Assembly: GCA_003213115.1 (NCBI GenBank)
Contig: QCNU01000001.1
Location: forward strand, 496,001-560,000
Direction of reading: 5' to 3'
DNA: 64,000 nucleotides
From: Pelagibacteraceae bacterium AG-426-L23
GTDB taxonomy: Bacteria > Pseudomonadota > Alphaproteobacteria > Pelagibacterales > Pelagibacteraceae
A model generated the notes under the pieces. The model was given only the letters and a program-made list of their open reading frames with translations, made no database searches and was not told the origin of the DNA. The translations under genes and the position numbers were made by a program. Below are positions 55,974 to 64,000 of this stretch, in pieces; within the stretch, counting starts at the first letter, position 1; each line of letters begins with the position of its first letter.

Positions 55974-56780
55974 TCAAAAAAGTTTAATAAGAGCAAACGG
56001 GTAGGGAGTATCGATTAACACTTTACCAATCTTTTGATCTTCGAACAAAATTTCACTATCAATCGAGACTTTATTATTTGTTGTTATTGGAAGTAATCTT
56101 CTTCTAACTTTATTTCTTAACTTCATTCTTGAAGTATTTTCTTGCCCAACATAACAACCCTTTTTAAAGTCTATAGCGTTTAACTCTTCAAAATTACACT
56201 CTATGCCAAATATTTTATTTTTAAGCTTATCAGTGTTTATTTGAGCAATACCTAGTTTATGACTAAGGTTATAATATTTATTTGGATCAACAGATTTTAA
56301 ATTTAATTTTTTTAAAGTTATGTCTAATTTTTCTAGATTCATTAAAATTCGAGCACCTAATTCTTTTGATCGTGGATCTAAAAAGATAGGATCTTCAAGG
56401 AACTTCAGAGTATTACCTTCTTCACTCTTTGCACCATCAAGAGCAAGAAATTTCTCTTTACTCAAAACCGCTACAGTAAATTCATTACTTAGATTTAAAA
56501 TTTCAATATTTGAGCTTAATTTGTAAAAGTTAAGTCTTTCTAATAAATTTTCAATTTGATTTTTTTCACAATCTAAAAGATAGCCTTGTTTATGTTTTAC
56601 TATAATGAAATCAAAAAGATATTTCCCTTGGGGCGTTAATAAAGATGAAAAACAACTAGAGCTGTTGGTAACTTTATTCATGTCATTTGTAACAATATTT
56701 TGTAAGAACTCCTTTGCATCTTTACCATTGATATAAAGAACACCTCTATCGTTGAGTTTAAATATTTGATCTTTTTCCAT
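55974..56780 (-). CDS. ygfZ: YgfZ/GcvT-like folate-binding protein (possibly C-terminally frameshifted)
   Basis: YINGKDAKEFLQNIVTND and KGCYVGQENTSRMKLRNKVRRRLLPI (KGCYxGQE motif). Confidence 0.92.
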   Translation of the reverse strand: MEKDQIFKLNDRGVLYINGKDAKEFLQNIVTNDMNKVTNSSSCFSSLLTPQGKYLFDFIIVKHKQGYLLDCEKNQIENLLERLNFYKLSSNIEILNLSNEFTVAVLSKEKFLALDGAKSEEGNTLKFLEDPIFLDPRSKELGARILMNLEKLDITLKKLNLKSVDPNKYYNLSHKLGIAQINTDKLKNKIFGIECNFEELNAIDFKKGCYVGQENTSRMKLRNKVRRRLLPITTNNKVSIDSEILFEDQKIGKVLIDTPYPFALIKLF

Positions 56781-56789
56781 ATTTCTAGT

Positions 56790-56802
56790 TTATACTGTAT
56801 AA
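56790..56802. promoter_or_regulatory. palindromic TTATAC-T-GTATAA, possible bidirectional -10 element
   Basis: Only 37 bp separates divergent ygfZ and pyrC; TATACT/TATAAT hexamers readable on the + strand and TATAC-type on the - strand. Confidence 0.35.
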
Positions 56803-56817
56803 TATAATTAGTAAATT

Positions 56818-58137
56818 ATGTCTGGCGATTTTAGTCTCATCATAAAAAATGGATCCTGTTTTATCGAAGGAAAACTTAAAAATGTTGATATTGGTTTATC
56901 GGGAAACAAAATAAAAAAGATAGGTAAGATAGATTTAAACACAGCTAAAGTTTTGGACGCTTCGAATAAAATCGTATTACCAGGAGTTATAGATACTCAA
57001 GTACATTTTAGAGAGCCTGGCTCAATAGACACTGAAGATTTGGAAAGCGGCAGTAAAGCTGCAGTGTTAGGTGGTATCACCTCTGTTTTTGAGATGCCTA
57101 ATACAAATCCACCAACATCAACTCTAGCTGAGTTTGATAAAAAAATTCAATTAGCTAAGAATAGAATGCATTCAAATTATGCTTTTTACTTTGGAGCAAC
57201 ACCAGAAAATTCAGATCAACTCTCAAAACTTAAAAATCTGGAAGGTTGCTGTGGAGTAAAACTTTTTGCTGGATCTTCTACTGGAAAATTATTAGTTGAT
57301 AAAGAGTCTGATATAGAAAAAGTTATATCAAAAAGTGACAGAGTGGTTTCTATTCACTCAGAGGATGAAGAAATTTTAAAATTGAGGAAAAAATTTATTA
57401 AAGATGGTGATGTAAAGTCCCATCCAGAATGGCGAAATGTTGAGTGCGCAATGTCCTCAACTCGTAGAGTTGTAAAAATAGCAGAGCGATATGATAAAAA
57501 AATTCATGTTCTTCATGTAACTACAAAAGAAGAAGTTGATTTTTTAGCCATGCATAAAAAAAATGTAACTTTTGAAATAACTCCACAACATTTAACGATG
57601 TATGCGCCAGACTGTTATAATAAATTAGGCTCATATGCTCAGATGAACCCCCCTTTAAGAGGCAAAGAACATTACGACAAACTATGGGTAGCAGTTAAAA
57701 AATCTATTGTTGATGTTTTAGGTTCAGATCATGCGCCACACTTGAAAGTAAACAAAGATAAAAGATATCCAAATTCTCCGTCAGGTATGCCAGGTGTCCA
57801 AACTATTTTACCAATAATGTTAGATCATGTAAGTAAAGAAAAGCTTTCTTTGGAACAGTTAATAAAACTTATGTGTGAAAATCCTTGTAAAATATTCGGT
57901 ATTAAAAATAAAGGTTACTTAAAAGAAGAATATGACGCAGACATAACTATTATTGATATGAAAAAAGAGCAAGTTATTAAGAATGAGATGATGGCAAGTA
58001 AATGTGGATGGACACCTTTTCATGATCATATAGTTAAAGGATTTCCAGTTGCGACAATTGTTAATGGTAAAATAGTAATGCAAGATGGTAAGATAGTTTC
58101 TAATCAAGTGGGTAAACCGCTTAATTTTAAATTATGA
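56818..58137 (+). CDS. pyrC: dihydroorotase
   Basis: VLPGVIDTQVHFREPGSIDTEDLESGSKAAVLGGITSVFEMPNTNPPT, GSDHAPH. Confidence 0.94.
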   Translation: MSGDFSLIIKNGSCFIEGKLKNVDIGLSGNKIKKIGKIDLNTAKVLDASNKIVLPGVIDTQVHFREPGSIDTEDLESGSKAAVLGGITSVFEMPNTNPPTSTLAEFDKKIQLAKNRMHSNYAFYFGATPENSDQLSKLKNLEGCCGVKLFAGSSTGKLLVDKESDIEKVISKSDRVVSIHSEDEEILKLRKKFIKDGDVKSHPEWRNVECAMSSTRRVVKIAERYDKKIHVLHVTTKEEVDFLAMHKKNVTFEITPQHLTMYAPDCYNKLGSYAQMNPPLRGKEHYDKLWVAVKKSIVDVLGSDHAPHLKVNKDKRYPNSPSGMPGVQTILPIMLDHVSKEKLSLEQLIKLMCENPCKIFGIKNKGYLKEEYDADITIIDMKKEQVIKNEMMASKCGWTPFHDHIVKGFPVATIVNGKIVMQDGKIVSNQVGKPLNFKL

Positions 58138-58637
58138 AAAAACTAATACTTCTCTTTATCTTTATCTTTATTCCCAATATTCTTTATGCTGGATCTATAA
58201 AAGCGATAGGAGTAAAGGGAAATGAAAAAGACATTGATAGAGTTATAACAGTTTTAATGTATGACAATTACTTTGAACCAAATCAAATCAAGATTAAAAA
58301 GAATGAGACAATTAAATTTTTAGTGAAAAATAAAGGCGAATTAGTTCATGAATTTAATATTGCCACTAAAGCAATGCATTTAAAGCATCAAACTGAAATG
58401 ATGGAGATGGTCGAAAATGAAATAATTTTAGTTGATAAAATTGATAAGATAAAGATGAAGGAAATGGCAAAAAAAAATCCCTCAATGGCTCATTCACACT
58501 CTAATAGTGTTTTATTATCTCCTGGAGAAAGTGCTGAACTAATTTGGAAATTTAGTAACACATTAGATATTGAAGCCGCATGCAATGTTCCTGGTCACTA
58601 CGAAGCAGGAATGATAACTAAAATTGATAATATATAA
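58134..58637 (+). CDS. periplasmic cupredoxin-domain copper protein
   Basis: Signal peptide; GELVHEFNIA and ACNVPGHYEAGM supply a type-1 copper His/Cys/His/Met set; Met/His-rich insertion. Confidence 0.82.
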   Translation: MKKLILLFIFIFIPNILYAGSIKAIGVKGNEKDIDRVITVLMYDNYFEPNQIKIKKNETIKFLVKNKGELVHEFNIATKAMHLKHQTEMMEMVENEIILVDKIDKIKMKEMAKKNPSMAHSHSNSVLLSPGESAELIWKFSNTLDIEAACNVPGHYEAGMITKIDNI

Positions 58638-58638
58638 T

Positions 58639-60537
58639 TTAGCTCTTTAAAATATTATTATCTTTAAGGTCTTTTTTAATTTCATCTAAAATTGCAGGAT
58701 CATCTATAGTTGGAGGCACTTTATAGGTTTCTCCATCTGCAATTTTTCTAACTGTTCCTCTTAAAACCTTTCCTGATCTCGTTTTAGGTAATCTTTTTAC
58801 AACTATAGCTAATTTAAAAGCGGCAACTGGACCAACTTTTTCTCGGACTAAAGCCACACATTCTTTTGTAATTTCTTTGTTATCTCTATCAACACCTGCT
58901 TTTAGGGCTATCAATCCTATTGGAAGTTGACCTTTTAATTTATCAGCAATTCCTACAACAGCACATTCAGCAACATTTTTATGTTCAGCTAAAACTTCTT
59001 CTATAGCACCAGTAGATAATCTATGCCCAGCTACGTTTATGATATCGTCTGTTCTAGACATGATCCAAACGTAACCATCCTCATCAATGTGTCCCGCGTC
59101 GTAAGTTTGGTAATAACCTTCATAAGTTGACATATAAACTTTTTTATATCTTTCATCTGCATTCCACAATGTTGGGAAAGTTCCAGGGGGCAAAGGTAAT
59201 TTAACTACAATGTCACCCATTTGACCTGATTTGTTTTCTTTGCCTTCGCTATTCAGAACTTTTAAATCATAACCAGGAACGGGTTTAAATGCTGAACCAT
59301 ATTTAATTGGAAATTTTTCTATTCCAGCACAATTAGCACTAATTGCCCAGCTTGTTTCTGTTTGCCACCAGTGATCTATAACAGGAGCATTTGAAAGTTT
59401 TTCAAACCATTTAATCGTATCTGGATCTGCACGTTCACCAGCAAGAAACAAAGTATCAAATTTAGATAAATCATATTTCTTAAAAAATTTTCCTTCAGGA
59501 TCCTCTTTTTTGATTGCTCTGATAGCAGTAGGAGCAGTAAATAAAGATTTTACTTTATGTTCTGAAATTATTCTCCAAAAAACACCTGCATCAGGAGTCC
59601 CTACAGGTTTTCCCTCAAATAAAATTGTTGTACAACCATAAAATAAGGGAGCGTAAACAATATATGAGTGACCTACTATCCAACCTATGTCACTTGCAGA
59701 CCACCAGACATCATCTTGATTAATGTTATAAATATTTTTCATTGTCCATTTTAAAGCTACGATATGCCCGCCTATATCTCTGACTATTCCTTTTGGCGTT
59801 CCAGTAGTTCCAGATGTATAAAGAATATAAGCATAATCATTAGACTTCATTTTTTCACATTCTGTCTCTTTAGCCCCCTTAAGAGCTTCATCCCATGTAA
59901 TATCTATTTTAGAATCTAATTCTGCTTTATCTTTTTCTCTTTGAAATATTATACATTTGCTAGGTTTATGCTTAGAAAGTTCTAAAGCTTTATTAACTAG
60001 CGGTTTATAATGAACTGTTCTTCCTGGCTCATAACCACATGACGCAGAAACAATAAGCTTTGCTTTTGAGTCATCTATTCTACTTGCAAGTTCATTTGCT
60101 GCAAATCCTCCAAAGACAACAGAGTGAATTGCACCAATCCTACCACAAGCAAGCATAGCGATTACCGCCTCCGGAATCATCGGCATATAGATAATGACTC
60201 TATCTCCTTTGTTAACTCCTTGATTTTTTAAAGCACCAGCAAAAAGAGAGACCTTTTCTCTTAACTCTTTATAAGAAAAATTTTTTTTCGTTCCAGTAAT
60301 TGGGCTATCATAGATAATGGCAGTCTTTTCACCTCTACCTTTATCTATATGTATATCTAATGCATTGTAACAAGTGTTTGTTACACCATCTTCAAACCAT
60401 TTGTAAAAAGGAGGACTGCTAGAATTCAATATTTTTTTTGGTTTTTCGTACCAAAATATGTCCTCAGAAACTTCTTTCCAAAATTTTTCCTTATTATTTA
60501 TCGACGAATCGTAAATTTCCTTATATTTCTCGCCCAA
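58639..60537 (-). CDS. prpE: propionyl-CoA synthetase / acyl-CoA synthetase (AMP-forming)
   Basis: YILYTSGTTGTPKGIVRDIGGH, VFGGFAANELASRIDDSKAK, KTRSGKVLRGTVRKIADGE. Confidence 0.9.
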   Translation of the reverse strand: MGEKYKEIYDSSINNKEKFWKEVSEDIFWYEKPKKILNSSSPPFYKWFEDGVTNTCYNALDIHIDKGRGEKTAIIYDSPITGTKKNFSYKELREKVSLFAGALKNQGVNKGDRVIIYMPMIPEAVIAMLACGRIGAIHSVVFGGFAANELASRIDDSKAKLIVSASCGYEPGRTVHYKPLVNKALELSKHKPSKCIIFQREKDKAELDSKIDITWDEALKGAKETECEKMKSNDYAYILYTSGTTGTPKGIVRDIGGHIVALKWTMKNIYNINQDDVWWSASDIGWIVGHSYIVYAPLFYGCTTILFEGKPVGTPDAGVFWRIISEHKVKSLFTAPTAIRAIKKEDPEGKFFKKYDLSKFDTLFLAGERADPDTIKWFEKLSNAPVIDHWWQTETSWAISANCAGIEKFPIKYGSAFKPVPGYDLKVLNSEGKENKSGQMGDIVVKLPLPPGTFPTLWNADERYKKVYMSTYEGYYQTYDAGHIDEDGYVWIMSRTDDIINVAGHRLSTGAIEEVLAEHKNVAECAVVGIADKLKGQLPIGLIALKAGVDRDNKEITKECVALVREKVGPVAAFKLAIVVKRLPKTRSGKVLRGTVRKIADGETYKVPPTIDDPAILDEIKKDLKDNNILKS

Positions 60538-60674
60538 ATCACTCCCCCCAAAAATGTTAATTTATTAGTAGTATTTCACAATTATCCCCAAAAAAAAAAC
60601 AAAAAGCCAATAAAAACAACAATTTTTTAGTAAAAAAAGGCTTCACTGTCGCACCCTTTTTTATTAAGGTCCCT

Positions 60675-60714
60675 CCCAGTTATTCAGTAAACGAACCGCG
60701 ATTTGTTTACTGGG
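60675..60714 (+). promoter_or_regulatory. inverted-repeat element upstream of proteorhodopsin with two mutually exclusive stems
   Basis: CAGTAAAC (60685-60692) pairs GTTTACTG (60705-60712); CCCAGT (60675-60680) can pair ACTGGG (60709-60714). Confidence 0.45.
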
Positions 60715-60716
60715 TA

Positions 60717-60730
60717 GTTTAAATTTAAAC
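60717..60730. promoter_or_regulatory. 14-bp perfect palindrome GTTTAAATTTAAAC upstream of proteorhodopsin
   Basis: Read directly; sits 34 bp before the ATG at 60764. Confidence 0.35.
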
Positions 60731-60763
60731 TAATAAAAGAAACTAACTAACGAGGGAGGTTTC

Positions 60764-61546
60764 ATGAAAAAACTAAGTATGATCGCAGTAGCGGCCTTGG
60801 CCTTTTTGGGTCTTACAGGTACTGCTTACGCGTTTATGGGAGCGAGCACAGCTAGTTTAGCCGTAGATGACTATGTAGGAATTTCATTTTGGCTAGTAAC
60901 GATGGGTATGTTGGCTGGAGCTGTATTCTTCTTTATAGAAAGAGGAACAGTCGCTGCTTCTTGGAGAACATCAGTAACAGTTGCAGGTTTAATACAATTT
61001 GTTGCTTTCGTTCACTACGTATATATGAGAGACATTTGGGTTGCGACAGGAGATAGTCCAACAGTATACAGATATATTGATTGGTTAATTACTGTTCCAC
61101 TTCAAATCGTAGAGTTCTATTTAATTTTAGCTGCTGTTAAAAAAGTTCCAACATCATTGTTCTGGAAACTATTAGTAGCTTCATTAGTAATGCTTATCGG
61201 TGGATATTTAGGTGAGACTGGTGCTATTCAACCATTTGTTGGATTTATAATCGGAATGGCTGGATGGATATACATCTTATTTGAAATATTTTCTGGAGAA
61301 GCAGGTACTATTGCTGCTAAGTCTGGAAACAGAGCTATGACAACTGCGTTTGGCGCTTTAAGAGTAATCGTAACTATTGGATGGGCAATATATCCTTTAG
61401 GTTACGTTTTCGGTTACCTAGCAGGCGGCGTTGACAGTGGTATGCTAAACTTAATTTATAACTTAGCAGACTTTGTTAACAAATTAGCATTCGGTCTAGT
61501 AATTTGGGCTGCTGCTATGCAGAACACAAGATTATCATCTAGATAA
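60764..61546 (+). CDS. proteorhodopsin (predicted blue-absorbing proton pump)
   Basis: RYIDWLITVPLQIVEFYLIL (Asp acceptor, Gln tuning residue, Glu donor), FVNKLAFG retinal Lys; signal peptide. Confidence 0.98.
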   Translation: MKKLSMIAVAALAFLGLTGTAYAFMGASTASLAVDDYVGISFWLVTMGMLAGAVFFFIERGTVAASWRTSVTVAGLIQFVAFVHYVYMRDIWVATGDSPTVYRYIDWLITVPLQIVEFYLILAAVKKVPTSLFWKLLVASLVMLIGGYLGETGAIQPFVGFIIGMAGWIYILFEIFSGEAGTIAAKSGNRAMTTAFGALRVIVTIGWAIYPLGYVFGYLAGGVDSGMLNLIYNLADFVNKLAFGLVIWAAAMQNTRLSSR

Positions 61547-61563
61547 TTAGATTTAATCTATTG

Positions 61564-61601
61564 AAATAGGGCGAGTTTAACCACTTGCCCTATTTTTTTT
61601 T
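61564..61601 (+). terminator. Rho-independent terminator after proteorhodopsin
   Basis: AAATAGGGCGAGT-TTAACC-ACTTGCCCTATTT followed by a T run. Confidence 0.93.
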
Positions 61602-61618
61602 GTACTTATATTCATTCA

Positions 61619-61939
61619 ATGGCTAAAATTACTTATATAGATCATTCAGGCGAAAAAAGAGAAGTAGAGATAGAAAACGGCCTCACTGTTATGGAGGGAG
61701 CTATTCAAAATGACATACCTGGCATTACCGCAGACTGTGGTGGGGCTATGGCGTGCGCAACTTGCCATGTTTATGTCCAAGAAGATTGGTTTAATAAACT
61801 TTCTAAAGTTGATGATGGAGAAAGAGATATGTTAGATATGGCCTTTGAACCAAAAAAAAATAGTAGATTGAGTTGTCAAATAACTGTTTCCGATGAAATA
61901 AACGGTTTAGTAGTGACGACTCCGAAGCAGCAAAATTAA
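61619..61939 (+). CDS. 2Fe-2S ferredoxin, adrenodoxin type
   Basis: DCGGAMACATCHVYV...RLSCQI cluster ligands. Confidence 0.95.
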   Translation: MAKITYIDHSGEKREVEIENGLTVMEGAIQNDIPGITADCGGAMACATCHVYVQEDWFNKLSKVDDGERDMLDMAFEPKKNSRLSCQITVSDEINGLVVTTPKQQN

Positions 61940-62955
61940 TGATAAAAACCGATGTAGTAATAATTGGAGCAGGACCCGTTGGTCTTTTTGCCATTCATCA
62001 ACTTGGCATTAAAGGTTTAAAAGCAGAAGTTATTGATAATCTTGATAAAGCGGGAGGACAGTGTATAGAGCTTTATCCGGATAAGCCAATTTACGACATA
62101 CCAGCTGTAAGTGAGTGTAACGGTAAATCTCTAACAGATGATTTATTAAAACAGGTTGAGCCGTTTAAAACTAATTTCCATTTTAATGAGCGAGTTCAAG
62201 AGGTTAAAGAAGAGAACGGTAAATGGAAAGTGAAAACAAATAAAGATAAAGAATTTTTAACTCCAAATATAATTATTGCAGGAGGAGTAGGATCATTTGA
62301 GCCACGAAAACTACCACTTAAAGAATTGGAGAAATTTGAAGGTAAAAATGTTTTTTACTCAATAAGCAACAAAGAACTATTTAAAAATAAAAAAATTGCA
62401 ATTTTTGGTGGAGGAGACTCCGCATTAGACTGGTCTTTAGAGCTTTCTAAAACTTCAAAAGTAACTTTAATTCATAGAAGGGATGAGTTCAGAGGAGCAC
62501 CTCACACTTTACAACAATTAGAAAAATTAAGAAAAGAGGGAAAACTATCTATCAAAACTCCATTTCAAATAAACTCAATAAACGAAGGAGAATCTTTAAA
62601 CTCAATATCCATTAAAAATGAGGATGGAAAAATTGAAAAAATTGAGACCAATATTATACTTATTTTCTTCGGATTAATTATGCAATTAGGCCCAATAGCT
62701 GAGTGGGGTCTTAATATGACTAGAAAAACTATTGATGTTAATACAAAAAACTTTGAAACTAATAAACCCGGTATATTTGCAATAGGAGATATTTGTAACT
62801 ATCCGGGTAAGCTTAAGCTCATCTTATCAGGTTTTCATGAGGCAGCCTTAGCATCTGTAGAATGTTTCAAAAGGGCAAGGCCTAACGAAAAATTCAGATT
62901 CCAATTTACAACCTCTTCAAAAGAAATTCAGGATAGACTTGGTGTAAAAAAATGA
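61939..62955 (+). CDS. ferredoxin--NADP reductase (thioredoxin-reductase-like)
   Basis: VVIIGAGPVGLFAIHQLGIKGLKAEVIDNLDKAGGQCIELYPDKPIYDIPA; GGGDSALDW. Confidence 0.94.
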   Translation: MIKTDVVIIGAGPVGLFAIHQLGIKGLKAEVIDNLDKAGGQCIELYPDKPIYDIPAVSECNGKSLTDDLLKQVEPFKTNFHFNERVQEVKEENGKWKVKTNKDKEFLTPNIIIAGGVGSFEPRKLPLKELEKFEGKNVFYSISNKELFKNKKIAIFGGGDSALDWSLELSKTSKVTLIHRRDEFRGAPHTLQQLEKLRKEGKLSIKTPFQINSINEGESLNSISIKNEDGKIEKIETNIILIFFGLIMQLGPIAEWGLNMTRKTIDVNTKNFETNKPGIFAIGDICNYPGKLKLILSGFHEAALASVECFKRARPNEKFRFQFTTSSKEIQDRLGVKK

Positions 62956-63575
62956 TTGAAGTTTTGACTGCCAATACTCCTAATGGCAAAAAAATTACAA
63001 TCATGTTAGAAGAGATAGGTTTTCAGTACAAAATAAAAAAAATTAATATTAATAAGGATGAACAGTTTAATCCAGAATTCAGAGCAATAAGTCCATTTAG
63101 CAAGATTCCTGTTATAATAGATCATGATAATCAAGTCTCTTTATTCGAGTCGGGAGCAATATTAATTTATCTAGGAGAAAAAAGCGGACAGTTTTATCCA
63201 GAAAAAAATAAACATTTAATAAATCAATGGTTGATGGGACAAATGGCTTATGTAGGTCCTATGTTGGGTCAACATCATCAATTCCATCATTATAATCCTG
63301 GAAAAAGTGAGTGGGGTGAAAATAGATACTTTAAAATAACAGAAAGTATTTACAAAGATTTAGACGATAGATTGCAAAAAAGTAAATTTTTGGCTGGTGA
63401 CTATTCTATAGCTGACATAGCAACTTTTCCCTGGATTGCCAGACATGAGTGGCACGATATCGGTTTAAAAAATTTTAAAAGCCTATCAAGATGGTATGAT
63501 GAAATTTCTAATAGAAAAGCAGTGATTAAAGGTTTCGATCTATTGAATAGAGATGAAAAAATACCTAAAGCTTAA
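62952..63575 (+). CDS. glutathione S-transferase family protein
   Basis: VLTANTPNGKKITIMLEEIG...SPFSKIPVIID...FESGAILIYLGEK. Confidence 0.94.
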   Translation: MIEVLTANTPNGKKITIMLEEIGFQYKIKKININKDEQFNPEFRAISPFSKIPVIIDHDNQVSLFESGAILIYLGEKSGQFYPEKNKHLINQWLMGQMAYVGPMLGQHHQFHHYNPGKSEWGENRYFKITESIYKDLDDRLQKSKFLAGDYSIADIATFPWIARHEWHDIGLKNFKSLSRWYDEISNRKAVIKGFDLLNRDEKIPKA

Positions 63576-63988
63576 TCATCAACGTAAATTTTTTCATCTC
63601 TTTCATGTTTTTCTTGAGCCTCTATTGAGAGAGTAGCTATAGGTCTAGCCATTAGTCTTTTAAGACCTATTGGTTCAGAAGTTTCTTCACAATAACCATA
63701 TGTTCCATCTTTAATTCTTCTTAAAGCAGAGTCAATTTTTTCAACAAGTTTTCTACTCCTATTTAATGCTCTCATCTCTACTGACTTGTCTGTATATGAT
63801 GATGCTTGATCCACAACATCAGCAGAGGATACATTGTCGTCTGAAGAATTTAAAATATTACCTAAATTGTTTGATTTGATTATTTCTTTCTTCCAACGTA
63901 TTAATTCGTTTGTGAAATACTTTTTGTGCTTTGAGCACATATATTTCTCTTTTGTGCTAGGTATATAGACTTTACTCTTTTTTCTCAT
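63572..63988 (-). CDS. dksA: RNA polymerase-binding protein DksA-like
   Basis: DGTYGYCEETSEPIGLKRLMARPIATLSIEAQEKHER. Confidence 0.93.
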   Translation of the reverse strand: MRKKSKVYIPSTKEKYMCSKHKKYFTNELIRWKKEIIKSNNLGNILNSSDDNVSSADVVDQASSYTDKSVEMRALNRSRKLVEKIDSALRRIKDGTYGYCEETSEPIGLKRLMARPIATLSIEAQEKHERDEKIYVDD

Positions 63989-64000
63989 TTATAAAGGTCG

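Overview
This is an AT-rich, densely packed window that looks like a SAR11 / Pelagibacter-type alphaproteobacterial chromosome. The taxonomic call rests on gene content and the proteorhodopsin-ferredoxin-FNR-GST block, not on a database search. It opens at the 3' end of a 5S rRNA followed by rpmJ and pntA-pntAB-pntB. Core blocks follow: purE/trcR/rpmE/suhB/efp/thiE/fba/pgk/tkt, zauP-zapA, yebC-ruvC, tolQRAB-pal-cpoB-tilS-ftsH-folP-glmM-thiD-purA, rpoH, rluD, xseB-ispA-dxs, aroC, pdxH, ispB, glyQS, ppdK, nadCA, fhs, pyrC, prpE, proteorhodopsin and dksA. Two accessory patches encode surface-glycan functions: about 3.0-8.0 kb (deoxy-aminosugar-like cassette) and about 34.7-38.7 kb (GT17, FkbM methyltransferase, 2OG oxygenase and an ABC-2 transporter beside tRNA-Arg). 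There are three tRNAs: initiator Met, Arg(TCG) and Leu(GAG). The observations most worth checking are: (1) an rpsU (S21) gene missing from the ORF track whose only plausible start codon is ATT; (2) thiD split by a +1 frameshift at an A8 run; (3) a ygfZ-like gene truncated by a similar T6 run, with a coding-looking tail continuing in the next frame; (4) a half-length, single-module NDP-hexose 2,3-dehydratase in a putative deoxysugar cassette; (5) an initiator tRNA with A29-U41 in place of the canonical G-C; (6) dyad-symmetric elements upstream of proteorhodopsin and in divergent promoters. No CRISPR array, integrase or transposase was seen.
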